Numbered from the stretch's first letter, positions 7,622 to 17,399 are shown. The stretch is DNA of 64,000 nt from Natribaculum luteum (GCF_023008545.1 NZ_CP095398.1:797700-861699); one strand, 5' to 3'. Notes: a model not told the origin generated them from the letters alone. Program-made: numbers and translations.

Positions 7622-8519
7622 TACGTCAGGGTGATGGTCGAGAGGGCTATCGTTATACTCCAGGTAAAATAGTTTCCATCAGTGTCGATCATTCAGGTCT
7701 GCAGACGCTCCGAAGGAGATGCGTTCTCGTTCTATACCACCCCACCATCCACATTCTTCAGCCATTCTCGAGTTGACTGTTTCTCCCGCGGCGAAAACCG
7801 TGAGTATGCACTCTAAATTTTGTAGTGTGTCCGGAAATTAACACCTCGTTCGACCGGTCGAGAAATCGAATCGCGGTCCGCAGACGGACGCAGCGAAAGA
7901 ACGGCCTCGAGTACACCGAACGGCGGCTCGTCCTCCCGGCGGACGTCGCCGTTTCAGGAGAGACTATCGGCTCGAGTTGCGATCGTGAACGCCGGAATTT
8001 CAGCTCCTGATCCAGATGACACCCGTCTTCGGCTGGGACAGGGGGCGAGAGCCCGCCTCGAGAGCACCCCACGTCTCAGAGGACGACCGATTCACACCAC
8101 GACCGCGGCTTCGAGGATGGCTACTCGTGGGTGGCTCCCCCGAGTGGTCCTCAGTGGTTGTCGCTACAGACGATGGTCGCAAGTGAGTCTGGAGACGACA
8201 GGTATCTGGAATCCCCAGCGGCGCAAACTCACGCTATAGATGACGTTGAGACAATCTCACCGAGTGAGACTGCGGGCGCTTCGGTGTCTTGCGACGAGTG
8301 ATGCGGACCCGGCAGTTCCGGCACCTATCAACGAACGTACTCGAGAGCCCCGTCGTAGCGAGGGCGTCGCGACGACCGAAGAACGGTGATGGTCCGGCAC
8401 GTCTGTCTTTTCGTCACGAGTTCCCTGTCGCGCTCGTGAGCCTGCTCATGTCCATCGGTCCGATGGGCCAGATGGAATCCCCATCCCGCACTGTTGATTG
8501 GGGCTGCTCTCGGTTCCCG
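7622..8519. other. About 0.9 kb without a recognisable gene
   Basis: GC-rich sequence with fragmented frames on both strands, none with a known motif. The codon pattern of 7850-8100 looks like decayed coding DNA, but I could not place it in a family. It is the divergent or upstream space of two minus-strand genes and should hold the promoter of the beta-helix gene near 7640-7680. Confidence 0.4.
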
Positions 8520-9308
8520 CTACGTTTCGAGCCCGTGGCCGTCTTCGACGAGTTCCCGCAGTCGCTGGACGAACCGCGCAGCGGATGCCCCGTCGACGAC
8601 GTCGTGATCGAACGTCACCGTGATGTCGAGCAACTCACGAGTCGTGATCTCCCCGTCGACGACCCTCGGTTTCTCGCTGATGCCACCCACGGTCAACTGC
8701 AACGTGTAGTTCGTCGGGCTGACGGCCCATCCACCCCCTTCACCAAACATCCCTACGGAGGTCACGGTGACAGTCCCCGCCATGTCCTTCCAGCGCTCGG
8801 GAAACCACTGCGGGAGCCGCCAGACGAGTCGTCGAACGAACCCGGGGAGCCGAAATGCCAACTCGGCCAACGGTGAGAGATCCGCCGGGTCACGGGATTG
8901 CTGTGCCGACCGGATCTCGTCGTGAATCGAGCGGACAGACCGCTCGTTGGCTTTTCTCACCACATGTGGAACGCCCATTCGATCGCCCCGGACCGTCGTC
9001 TCGACGAGGACGTTCACGTCGACGTCCTCGAACACGTGTACGCGACCACGCCAATCCCGATACGCGTTGACGTGGGGATGGTCGTCGATGGCCCGTGCGA
9101 GACAGCACACGAGAAACGCTGTGAACGACTGGGATTCTCCCGTCTCCGCTTCGATGGCCTCGATACGTCGTCGCGCCTCGGTCACGTCGATTTCGACGAG
9201 TCCGTGGACGTTGCTCCGCCGACCCGCCGTTCGCATATAATCGACCGTTCCCAGGCGACGGGCGGGGAACAGTTCGGTTCGGTTACCTCTGTCGCTCATG
9301 CTACTCAT
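8520..9308 (-). CDS. Stand-alone 2-oxoacid dehydrogenase E2-type acyltransferase domain
   Basis: Protein of 262 residues with only the catalytic chloramphenicol-acetyltransferase-like domain. The active-site motif HDVVDGA (HxxxDG) is near residue 235. A lipoyl domain and an E1/E3-binding domain are absent, and no E1 or E3 gene is nearby, so it is not an ordinary pyruvate or 2-oxoglutarate dehydrogenase E2. Such short homologues are common in haloarchaea and have no established substrate; a free-standing acyl-CoA-dependent acyltransferase is likely. Upstream is AT-rich DNA that leads into IS relics. Confidence 0.82.
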   Translation of the reverse strand: MSSMSDRGNRTELFPARRLGTVDYMRTAGRRSNVHGLVEIDVTEARRRIEAIEAETGESQSFTAFLVCCLARAIDDHPHVNAYRDWRGRVHVFEDVDVNVLVETTVRGDRMGVPHVVRKANERSVRSIHDEIRSAQQSRDPADLSPLAELAFRLPGFVRRLVWRLPQWFPERWKDMAGTVTVTSVGMFGEGGGWAVSPTNYTLQLTVGGISEKPRVVDGEITTRELLDITVTFDHDVVDGASAARFVQRLRELVEDGHGLET

Positions 9309-9987
9309 TCGTTGAGAAGAAGCATACCTCTTGACGCTCTCGAAGAGCCGATTACTTTGCCCCCAAGATTAGGGTATTACGGGGAGTATCACTGCGTATC
9401 AGATATATACTAATAACAGAAGAATTATGACATCACATAGATCAATCGATGCTGCTTTTCCTACTTTATTTAGACCAGCATGGCGTTGTTGAAATTCTTG
9501 GTGAGTTACAGATTCAGTCAGTAGTTTGAGGAGATGCAGACCCTCCCAAAATCTCGATTACTTCGATTTGTCGAGGAAGCATTTGAGCTAGCGAAACGTG
9601 CTGTAGCCCGATACTCCTCGAAGTTCTCGAAACAACGCTACACGCTTCATTAGCACATCGTTCTCCTGTGTCTTAAAGTTCGGAAGAACACGACCTATCG
9701 AACACTCCTCGACGAACTCATCGAAATGCCCCGCATTCGGAGTGCTCTCAACCTCACCGAACTTCCTGCCCCGTCAACGCTGTGTAAAGCGTTCGACAGA
9801 CTCGATATGGCCGTTTGGCGAGTCCTTCTCAATCTCTCTGTGTCACCGCTTCCGACTAACGGTGTTGCAGGTATCGACGCTTCTGGGTTCGACCGCAGTC
9901 ACGCCTCGAAGCATTACACGAAACGAGCGAAGCTGACGATTCAGCAGCTAAAAGTCACGCTCTTAGTCATTGCGAGAGCGTATGAGT

Positions 9988-11457
9988 TTACCCCGAAGTC
10001 TCGACAGCCGGCACAGCGTGATCCCGTGAGAGCATCTCATTGTTGTTGACGACTCGGCGAAGTTCTTCGTATGGATTGCGTCCCTGCTGGCGCCATGTCG
10101 CCAGCAGGGACAAGATCGTCTCGTGAACGAACATACCTCGATCGTTACGGAGTGTCCCGATGATTTTCCGGAGAACGACTGGTTCACGAAGTGCGTTCTC
10201 AGCTGCGTTGTTCGTCTGGGAGACCTCTGGCTCACCGACGAAGGTGAGCCAGTGGTCGATCCCTCCTTCGATCTTCCCGAGTAGTGTTGCCACTGCCTCG
10301 TCGGTTACTGACCGCTCAACGAGCGATCTAAGCCCGTTCTGGCATGATCGGTGCATCTGTGCTCTCTCACGAGGACTCGGGTCGGTCTCCAGCCACGACT
10401 GGAGACCGACGAACATCTGTTTGAGATACCGGTGAACCGGCTCTGCCTCCTCGTGGTCACTAGCAACGTCCTCGGCTTCCCGGAGAAGATGTGCCCAGCA
10501 CCGCTGAAGGTTACTTGTGAACGCTGGATACGCCGTCCACCCATCGCAGATGACCGTTCCCGCGAAGTCCTCGCCGAGGACTTCCGCGGGGACATCGCTC
10601 CCACGACTCTCTCTTACGGCGTACAGCGTGTGCTCTCCCGTCCGAAACGTCCAGATCCATGCTTGCTCACCCTCGCGTTTGATACCAGTTTCGTCGACGT
10701 GAACGATCTCTGCTTGCTGAATCTGTCTTCGAATCTGTTCGTATTCGCAGCGACCGGCGCGCGCAGCGCGCTCGGTCGCGTGCCATGCGGACGCGCCTGA
10801 GAGTTCTAACCCGTGCAGTTGCTCGAAGCGATCAGCGATTTTCCGGTAGGGAAGGCGGTGATCGTACCGAGAAAGTGCTGCTTGGGAGATGACGTTCACC
10901 CCGAACTGCCCCTCATCGGGGCAGTCGGGGTGTTTAGCAACAGTTTCTGTTCCACAAGAGTCGCACTGGTAGCAGTGGCGATTGTACTGGGTGACTTCAG
11001 GAGGCTGCGGATCAGGAACCTCCTCGACGAGTCGGGGGCTGACGCCCACCGACTCGTCGAAGTGTTCGCCACATTCGGGACAACAGTCACGGGTGACTTC
11101 GATCTCTTTGTCGGGACCAGCTGTTACACGCCACTCTGGATCATGGCCGTCCTTCCGTCCAGGAGTGCCGCCGTCGGTTCGAACATTCTCGTCTTCGTCG
11201 TCCTGCGAGGTCGGGGACTCGTCAGTCCCCGACCGTCGCTTACTGGGCGGTGTATGCGGATTTTCGTATTTGCGAAGACGTGTTTCGAGTTCTTCTATCC
11301 GCTCGTCCTTCTGGTCAAGTTGCTCTTGCAACTGATCGATCTTCTTGTCCTTCCGCTTGTTTTCTTGTTCAAGTTCTTCGACCCGCTGCTCAAGCTGAAG
11401 CAACCGAGAAAATAACTCTTCTTTGGTGAAATCGTCTGCGTTCACAGACTCCACCAA
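9988..11457 (-). CDS. IS66-family transposase (TnpC type)
   Basis: Protein of 489 residues that appears intact. A long N-terminal coiled coil (about residues 8-68) leads to the HTPPSKRRSG linker, then a zinc-binding region with CCPECGEHFDES and CYQCDSCGTET, and then the DDE core: VDETGIKREGEQAWIW, ICDGWTAYPAF and TNNAAENALREPVV (catalytic Asp, Asp, Glu). The coding sequence contains a series of perfect stem-loops, for example 10081-10110, 10227-10252, 10381-10410, 11024-11060 and 11209-11234. Confidence 0.92.
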   Translation of the reverse strand: MVESVNADDFTKEELFSRLLQLEQRVEELEQENKRKDKKIDQLQEQLDQKDERIEELETRLRKYENPHTPPSKRRSGTDESPTSQDDEDENVRTDGGTPGRKDGHDPEWRVTAGPDKEIEVTRDCCPECGEHFDESVGVSPRLVEEVPDPQPPEVTQYNRHCYQCDSCGTETVAKHPDCPDEGQFGVNVISQAALSRYDHRLPYRKIADRFEQLHGLELSGASAWHATERAARAGRCEYEQIRRQIQQAEIVHVDETGIKREGEQAWIWTFRTGEHTLYAVRESRGSDVPAEVLGEDFAGTVICDGWTAYPAFTSNLQRCWAHLLREAEDVASDHEEAEPVHRYLKQMFVGLQSWLETDPSPRERAQMHRSCQNGLRSLVERSVTDEAVATLLGKIEGGIDHWLTFVGEPEVSQTNNAAENALREPVVLRKIIGTLRNDRGMFVHETILSLLATWRQQGRNPYEELRRVVNNNEMLSRDHAVPAVETSG

Positions 11458-11480
11458 CCAGTTATGACAGCAGAGGCAAC

Positions 11481-11509
11481 GGGATGGGCTCCGCTGCGGA
11501 GCCCATCCC
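11481..11509. other. Perfect 13-bp hairpin upstream of the IS66 transposase start
   Basis: Stem gggatgggctccg with a 3-base loop, between the transposase start and the IS end. The same place in the second copy (29026-29056) has gggatggtctccg paired with cggagaccatccc, so a G-C pair has become T-A with both sides changed. No poly-T follows; it may block translation or read-in transcription. Confidence 0.7.
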
Positions 11510-12038
11510 TGAGAGTCGTATCCGATGTCTGCTGCCTGTTCATGTCGCGTCCGTTGAACGCTTCCTACGAGACAGTACCGAAATCAGCTCGGGCTAAACA
11601 CATACGCGAGAGCGAACGCTATTCTCGATCTCCACGTCACAACGACCCGAAAACACGATACGCAGACCGCACCATCGCTCATCAACCGCAATGCAGCTGA
11701 AATCGGGGTTTTGCTTGGGGACAAGGGATACGACGATCAGCAGATTCGGGGGATGGCCCGCGAGAACGGGATTCGTCCGTTGATCAAACACCGTGAGTTC
11801 TCGTCACTGCAGAAAGCGTGGAACGCTCGGTTGGATTCCAACCTCTACGGCCAACGGAGTCAGAGCGAAACAGTGAACTCACGTCTCAAGCGAAAATACG
11901 GTGCATTCGTCCGTTCACGACGCTGGTGGATGCAGTTTCGTGAACTCGCCCTTGCGTGTATCGTCCACAATCTTGACCGAGCCATCTAACGACCAGTACA
12001 GACAATACAGTTACCATCCGTGGTGACTATTTAGTCGG

Positions 12039-12230
12039 GTGAAAATTTCATCTATCCGGAAACTATTTCAGCAACTGTTTAAAAATTCAGATATGGTCCT
12101 GGCGTTGGCTGCATACGTCTATGCATCGGTTCAGACGCCTGAGCACGAGTTCAATGGAGGTTTTGCTTTGCTTCTGTTGTTTGCTGACGTGTGGGTTGCT
12201 GCAGCGTTCAGCCCGAGTTTATCGATATAG
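12039..12230 (+). CDS. Possible small membrane protein
   Basis: 63 residues from GTG 12039 with one long hydrophobic segment (FALLLLFADVWVAAAF). Family not recognised. It follows the IS5 relic by 50 bases, and AT-rich DNA follows it. It could be a remnant of a larger gene. Confidence 0.3.
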   Translation: MKISSIRKLFQQLFKNSDMVLALAAYVYASVQTPEHEFNGGFALLLLFADVWVAAAFSPSLSI

Positions 12231-12339
12231 ATCAGCGGAGTATCTATATTCTGTTCGTACGTGTGGTAATATTATTATATATAGAAATTAATTATGTATA
12301 AGCTTTGGCGATATGAAATATATTGAACCCGCTACTCGC

Positions 12340-12885
12340 TGCTAAGGGGCGCAGTAAGCAGTTACAACAGGAACTGGACGATCTGGAAACCTGGTTGTGT
12401 TCAGAGAAGCTGATCTGTGCGAAGACAAACGATCTTAACCACTCGTCAGCAGTTTTTTCTTCGGCGTTGCTAAGACAATTCGAGAAAAAGAGAGATCTTC
12501 GTTTTTATTTCACGAAAGATATGTTCGACGCTGTTCCGATTTCCGTGGTGTTCGTATCTGAGATCGAGGCTGTATCGAGAACACGCGTTTTGGAGCGGTG
12601 TCGCTTCACCGACGAGAAACACAGCATCATCGACGTCGTGTTTCTCACGTAATTCCGTCAAGAACGCATGAGCGAAAGCGTTCATTTTCACCTGCTCAAC
12701 CTTCGTATACAGCAAATCGTTTGACTCGGGATCGACAGCACCGTCCAGCCAGTACCGTTCATCACCGAGTTGAATCACGGTCTCGTCAACCGCAACGTGA
12801 TCCGGGCTACGACCATCCTCGGGCTGTAGATCGGTTTTGTGTACCCAGTTGTGAACGGTCGATCGAGCCCGTTTAATGCCGAATA
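12340..12885 (-). pseudogene. IS6-family (ISH14-like) transposase remnant
   Basis: Read on the minus strand from about 12885: RARSTVHNWVHKTDLQPEDG, then DHVAVDETVIQLGDERYWL (first catalytic Asp), DDAVFLV (second Asp region), YEHHGNRNSVEHIFREIK (Glu region). The frame stops at 12470, but SNAEEKTADEWLRSF continues in another frame, so there is a frameshift near 12490. The N-terminal third is missing and a stop lies just before the visible part. Confidence 0.78.
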
Positions 12886-12949
12886 TCTAAAGAATAGAAA
12901 CTATATAGGAGAATGATGGTATGGCTGGATAGAGCTGAATATTGAGATT

Positions 12950-13292
12950 CATAAACAGCTAATGTGTTTCTTTCGCTCTACCAAATCTAACTCGATTTGA
13001 TCGATACACCCAGTGAGGCTAGCGTTTTCTGTCATAGACGCGCCGAAAACGCTACGCCCTATCCGCCAATCCGAATCTGAACACCGCCCCACCACACAGC
13101 CGTTACTCTTATCCTCGCCGTGAGGACTCGGAGTATCTTCTGGCGTATATTCTCCGCCCCGCTCCAATCCGCGTTCTCGACTAACCCACACGACGAACAG
13201 ACGTACAATCCACGGTACTTGCGATTCGACGTTGTGTCGTCGCCACGGCGTGAACACGTCTTCGAGGTGTTCCACTCGTTCTCTTTCAGCAC
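12950..13292 (-). pseudogene. TnpB (IS200/IS605 OrfB) C-terminal remnant
   Basis: The frame contains ENEWNTSKTCSRRGDD and YVCSSCGLVENADWSGAENIRQKI, the zinc-ribbon and last RuvC motif of haloarchaeal TnpB. The first zinc pair has lost a Cys (CSRR in place of CSxC) and the Asp-Cys of NADC is changed. A frameshift follows near 13150. The N-terminal two thirds are absent, so it cannot be an active nuclease. Confidence 0.75.
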
Positions 13293-13295
13293 TTC

Positions 13296-13556
13296 AACAC
13301 CGCGCTCTCCGCCCTTGGGCGTGGATCGTCGTAGAGCGCGGCCTCAAAGCCGCGCTCTTCGAAGCGATTCAACCAGTTGTAGACGGTCTGGCGAGACCAG
13401 CCGTATTTGTCCTCGATCTGAGGGAGACAGTCCATCGAGGTGCTCACGTGCAGCAGTAAGCCGCTTGATCGCCTTTAGCTGTAATTGAGGGCGGTAAGCA
13501 CCCTTCCTCAGCGAGCGAAGCGAGCAGGGAGGGGATACAGCGCCGTACTCGGTCAT
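13296..13556 (-). pseudogene. IS630-type N-terminal HTH remnant
   Basis: On the minus strand the residues DKYGWSRQTVYNWLNRFEERGFEAALYDD are the helix-turn-helix start of IS630-like transposases. The preceding part (KGAYRPQLQLKAIKRLTAAREHLDG) is in another frame, and the DDE domain is missing. It contains a perfect 10-bp hairpin at 13333-13358. Confidence 0.65.
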
Positions 13557-13616
13557 AGCTGAACAACGTACTGGAAAGTCTCAAAACCTTCGTCCCACAG
13601 TATACGGGTGCGCCGG

Positions 13617-14987
13617 TCACTGCTCGCCAGATGATCGGAGTCGACGACGAACAAGATAGGAACTTCCAGCGAGCCCTCCGGCGGCCGTCGCGAGGAGCGG
13701 GTATAGATAACCGCGCTCTCGCCACCCGCTCTGTTCATCCGGCTCGATCGCATCTCGCATCGCCATATCGGTCGTCCGAGCAGAATTCACAGATGTCGGA
13801 GGGTCGGACTGCGTCGTAGTGTCGGAATCAGTTCGTCTGCTTTCGGTCTCGGCATCAATGCGTCGGGCCCGTCGATGTATGCGCTCCCAGTCATCCAGGA
13901 ACTCGTTGTAGACGTAGTCGTCGACGAAGCGGAGCAGCGCCTCGTCGTTTCGCCGCAATCCGGGTCGGCTTAGGTTCTGTGACCCAGTCCACACCTCGCG
14001 TCGGCGTTCGGTGTCGCCGCTTTCGGTCTCGAAGTCGGACTCGACGAGCATATACTTCGAGTGGACTCCCACGTCCCCGGACGGGTAGGCCACGACATCG
14101 ACGCCAGCCTCGCGTAGGCGATCGACGACCTCGTCCCCCTTTTGGACGACGACGCGGACTTCGCTTCCGGCCTCGACGAGTTCCGCGAGACGGTCGATCA
14201 GCTCGGACTCTGCTTCCCGAGAGCTAGTCCAGATCGATTGCATGAAATGGATTCGCGTCTTCCACGACGGAACCACGTCTTCGAGGGCCGCGATGTGCGT
14301 GTCGAAGTCGTCGCGAGGGGAAAAGTACACTGAGGCGGAATCGCCGTGCTCCGTGCGGTTGTATGCGAGATTCTGGGATCCGTCGGCCAAGTCTGCCCAG
14401 TAATCTCTATACGCTTCGTAAAGAGGTCGATCGTTCCGGACGACGACCGAAGCGTTGTGGTTGTAGAGTTGCGACGAGGTCATGTTCGACGACGACTGCC
14501 AGACCACGTTTTCGTCTCCCGTGTCCAGTTCCTCGAGGAGGAGGAACTTATTATGGTTGTGCCGGTCGCCGACGCCACCGTCGGTAACGACCGCAGCACG
14601 GTCCGGGAGTTCGTCAAGCAGTAACCGGGTAGCTGATCTGTGCATACTTTGTTCGTCGATGAGAATATTCACGTCAACGCCGCGGTCCGCGGCGGCGACG
14701 AACGCGCCCGATATCTTGTCTCGAGTAAGCGTAAACAGTGAACAGTAGACGCTGCTCTCCGGGGCTGCCCGTTCGAGGAGTCGTGTGACGACTGTTTCAT
14801 GCCTATCGTCAGGTGACCTGTCGGCGGTAGGATAACTGAAGATGGGCTGGACGGCCGGAGGCGAACCTGCTTGCGTTGCCTCGACTCGACCGGTGGTTGT
14901 TGCTGCCAGCCCAGCTCCCACTACCTGGAGGAACCGGCGTCTTCCTGTCGATCTTGACTGATCTTCCGCATGGTATCCTTCGCTCAT
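13617..14987 (-). CDS. Tat-exported phospholipase D-like protein
   Basis: Protein of 456 residues. It has a twin-arginine signal (RRRFLQVVGAGLAAT, residues 17-31), two PLD half-sites and a C-terminal membrane segment (YPLLATAAGGLAGSSYLV) followed by RRRLR, so the enzyme should face outward and be held in the membrane. The half-sites read HNKFLLLE and HSKYMLVE, each followed by a GS/SSxN element (QSSSNMTSS; TGSQNLS). The usual HxKx4D has Glu in the place of Asp in both halves. PLD-fold proteins include phospholipases, nucleases and transferases; the substrate is not predictable. Single gene between IS debris and a HAD phosphatase gene. Confidence 0.82.
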   Translation of the reverse strand: MSEGYHAEDQSRSTGRRRFLQVVGAGLAATTTGRVEATQAGSPPAVQPIFSYPTADRSPDDRHETVVTRLLERAAPESSVYCSLFTLTRDKISGAFVAAADRGVDVNILIDEQSMHRSATRLLLDELPDRAAVVTDGGVGDRHNHNKFLLLEELDTGDENVVWQSSSNMTSSQLYNHNASVVVRNDRPLYEAYRDYWADLADGSQNLAYNRTEHGDSASVYFSPRDDFDTHIAALEDVVPSWKTRIHFMQSIWTSSREAESELIDRLAELVEAGSEVRVVVQKGDEVVDRLREAGVDVVAYPSGDVGVHSKYMLVESDFETESGDTERRREVWTGSQNLSRPGLRRNDEALLRFVDDYVYNEFLDDWERIHRRARRIDAETESRRTDSDTTTQSDPPTSVNSARTTDMAMRDAIEPDEQSGWRERGYLYPLLATAAGGLAGSSYLVRRRLRSSGEQ

Positions 14988-15258
14988 ACTCGTTGAAGAG
15001 GTGATTCATATAGATCGCCCATAATTACATAAGCGTCAGTATGTTTCGTTCTGTGATATACTGTGACATCAGAATTCCTGTAACGGTCACGCCGTTCGCC
15101 GATCGTCGATTCGATGCGTATTGGACCATTCCTTCGAGCGGTGAACGAAGTATCACTACCCAACAGCGTGGACGGGCGGGAAGACGAGAGGCGCTCGTAG
15201 CGGTAGGCACCGGGAGTTCACGAAACAAATATATGGATCGTTCCCGGAATTGACTCGT

Positions 15259-15927
15259 GTGGACGCAGTACTATTCGATATGGACGGCGTGTTAGTGGAC
15301 TCGGTGACGCATAAATACGAGCACTGGGAACGGGTACTGTGGGACGAGTTCGACCTGACGACGGTCGACATCGAGGCGCTGATCGGGTTGAACACCCATG
15401 ATAAGTACGAGTACCTTGTCGATACCCACGGGTTCGAGGCGGACCGTCGCCGGTTCGCTCGGCTACTCAACGAGGACGTCGACCGCGTCTACGAAGAGGC
15501 AGTCGAACTCCTGCCGGGCGTCGAAATGTCCTTCGAGTGGCTCGCCAACAGATCCGTCCCGATAGGGTTGGTTTCCGCGGCGAGTCGCCCTCGCGTCGAC
15601 ACGGTCGTCGACCGGTTCGACCTCGACGACTGCTTCGAGACGGTCGTGAGTGCCGACGACATCGACGGCGACAGCAAGCCGGACCCGGCGATATACTGCC
15701 ACGCGGCGGCCGAACTCGGCATGGACCCCGCTGACTGCCTCGCTATCGAGGACTCGCCCCACGGCGTCACTGCGGCGACCCGCGCGGGGGCGTACTGCAT
15801 CGGATACGCGCCAGCCGACGGGCCCACCCGTGACGTCGAACACGCAGACGAGATAGTGACATCGCCGGCTGACTTGCACGAACGGTTGCGCGCGGTAGTC
15901 AACGGCGAACCTGGCAATCGACAGTAA
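15259..15927 (+). CDS. HAD-superfamily hydrolase (beta-phosphoglucomutase/phosphatase type)
   Basis: 222 residues from GTG 15259; TTG 15250 is an alternative. The motifs are complete: FDMDGVLVDS (motif I, DxD), LVSAASRPR (motif II, Ser), KPDPAIY (motif III, Lys) and IEDSPHGVTAA (motif IV, Asp). The helical cap between motifs I and II places it with class I (PGMB-like) enzymes that dephosphorylate small sugar phosphates. Substrate unknown. It is convergent with the metallophosphoesterase gene, with 46 bases between the stops. Confidence 0.88.
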   Translation: MDAVLFDMDGVLVDSVTHKYEHWERVLWDEFDLTTVDIEALIGLNTHDKYEYLVDTHGFEADRRRFARLLNEDVDRVYEEAVELLPGVEMSFEWLANRSVPIGLVSAASRPRVDTVVDRFDLDDCFETVVSADDIDGDSKPDPAIYCHAAAELGMDPADCLAIEDSPHGVTAATRAGAYCIGYAPADGPTRDVEHADEIVTSPADLHERLRAVVNGEPGNRQ

Positions 15928-15973
15928 TCCGTCGGGACGTGAAAACCAAAATGCGGGAGAGGGGCTTTCTGAA

Positions 15974-16918
15974 CTACTGTTCCCAAGTGAGCGGGGCAGT
16001 AGCTAGACGAACTGCGGCCATTCCGGACAGCGCAGCGGCCTTCGGTCCGAGTTCACACCGCCGGTTGAACGCCGCCGTGGCCTCCGACGGGGTCGAGACA
16101 GGGACGAACCGCACGGACGTTCCGGATCGATCGACCTCGACGACGAGATATCCCTGTGGGTACGTACACGTCGACGGCACCAGTACTTCCCGGACGGTTC
16201 CCGTCGTCGTCATCCCGGGGATGTGCAGGTGACCGGAAAATACGAGCGAAATATCGTGGCGCGACAGCACCTCGACGAGGCCCTCGGGGGACCGGAGGAC
16301 CGGCGGCCGTCCGAGCGTCGGATCGGCGACCTTTCGGTAGTCGTCGAACTGCTCAACCGCGGCCGGAAGGTTGTGGTGGACGAGAACGATGGCATCGCTC
16401 ACCTCGTCGAGGAGATCGTCCGCCCAGTCGAGTTGCGACTCGGGGATGTATCCGTCGTGGCTGTCCGCCACCTCCGGGGCGCTCGAACTGTCGAGACCGA
16501 CGACGCGCAGTCCGTCGATGTCGAGAGCGAACGGAAGGCCGTCGGGGGCATATCGGTCCGCGAAGCGTCCTACCGGCAGTCCGTCGTGTGAATCGAATTC
16601 GTTGGGCACGTCGTGATTCCCCGGAACCGCCGCGAACGGCACGTCCAACCCGTCAAGGATGTCGTCCAGGGCGTCGAACTCCTCGCGGACCCCCTCTCGC
16701 GTGACGTCGCCCACGGAGAACAGATAGTCAAACTCTCGGTGGTTGCAATCCTCGACGACCCGCTCGAGCATGGTCGTTGGCTTGTACAGTTTCGCATGGG
16801 CGTTCTCGTCGACGGGTACGTGCGGATCGCCGACGATGGCAAATCGAACCGGTCCGTCGGAGCGGGGACGTTCGAATGCTACTAGCTCCGTTCCAGCGAT
16901 ACCCTCATTGGACAGCAT
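15974..16918 (-). CDS. Calcineurin-like metallophosphoesterase (paralogue 1)
   Basis: Protein of 314 residues with the full metal-binding set: GDPHVP (D/H), GDVTREG (D), GNHD (N/H), VLVHHNLP (H) and SGHLHIPG (H...H). The order and spacing match the cAMP phosphodiesterase CpdA/YfcE-like group. It has no signal peptide and acts in the cytoplasm. A clear paralogue lies at 30614-31567, sharing the STCT(Y/F)PQGYL segment after the last metal site. Substrate unknown. Confidence 0.88.
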   Translation of the reverse strand: MLSNEGIAGTELVAFERPRSDGPVRFAIVGDPHVPVDENAHAKLYKPTTMLERVVEDCNHREFDYLFSVGDVTREGVREEFDALDDILDGLDVPFAAVPGNHDVPNEFDSHDGLPVGRFADRYAPDGLPFALDIDGLRVVGLDSSSAPEVADSHDGYIPESQLDWADDLLDEVSDAIVLVHHNLPAAVEQFDDYRKVADPTLGRPPVLRSPEGLVEVLSRHDISLVFSGHLHIPGMTTTGTVREVLVPSTCTYPQGYLVVEVDRSGTSVRFVPVSTPSEATAAFNRRCELGPKAAALSGMAAVRLATAPLTWEQ

Positions 16919-17399
16919 CTATACCCTCTGATTTTCATGACCCGTCTTCAAGACTGATATTATTTCAATATGCCCCCCAAGCCGACAATGTCCTGTTACG
17001 GGCTGGGATATAGGATTATATACCTACGAGTGTCATGCGTATTCCTTAGTAGATGCCATCTTAAGAAGGACTTCCGGACTGCGTAGATCCGCAAAAGAAC
17101 GCCGAATGTCGAAGGAAACCGGCGCTCGAAGGGAGAATTAGTACTAAAATCCGGTGATTCACCGTCGGTATCGCCGCGAATCAGGACTTGCTCGATGGTG
17201 AGTTAGGGGAACAGCGACTTCCCGACGGACGCCGAACGCACGGTGTGGCGTCCGTCAACTCGGTGGGGCGTTCGACCCGCGGTTCGGGGCGAGGGCGCCA
17301 AATGGATCTCGCTCGTCGTCCAGCGCAGCCGCTCGGGAATCTTGCGCGGATTCCCGAACACGGGCCGTCTCGCGCCTTACCGGTACCGTACCTTCGGTT
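16919..17399. other. Intergenic region
   Basis: Holds the upstream region of the metallophosphoesterase and an AT-rich tract near 17010-17040 with TATA-like sequence (ggattatatacc). Frames at 17188-17433 have no coding signs. No RNA gene recognised. Confidence 0.45.

Larger units (their letters stand above)
9980..11605 (-). mobile_element. IS66-family element (lineage A, copy 1) inside the IS5 gene
   Basis: 1626 bp. The ends are imperfect inverted repeats (gtatgagtttaccccga against gtatgtgtttagcccga). Both sides carry the 8-bp direct repeat gcgagagc (9972-9979 and 11606-11613), the size known for IS66 insertions. It contains a single transposase gene and lacks the small tnpA/tnpB genes, as in the ISBst12 subgroup. 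Confidence 0.92.
9534..11989 (+). pseudogene. IS5-family transposase, broken by a nonsense codon and by an IS66 insertion
   Basis: The N-terminal part (9534-9971) begins MQTLPKSRLLRFVEEAFEL and has the halobacterial IS5 pattern including GIDASGFDRSHASKHY (first catalytic Asp). An in-frame TAG at 9651-9653 replaces a Gln codon. At 9980 the frame is cut by an IS66 element and resumes after 11613 with LLGDKGYDDQQIRG (second Asp) and SETVNSRLKRKYG (catalytic Glu region), ending at TAA 11987-11989. Removing the insert restores one continuous frame apart from the TAG. The sequence tatttag occurs at 9468-9474 and 12028-12034 and may be the duplicated target of the IS5 element itself. Confidence 0.88.

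Noticed and set aside
11481..11509. IS66 leader hairpin as an intrinsic terminator
   Set aside because: No T-run follows on either strand; the conserved position and the compensatory change fit another role better.
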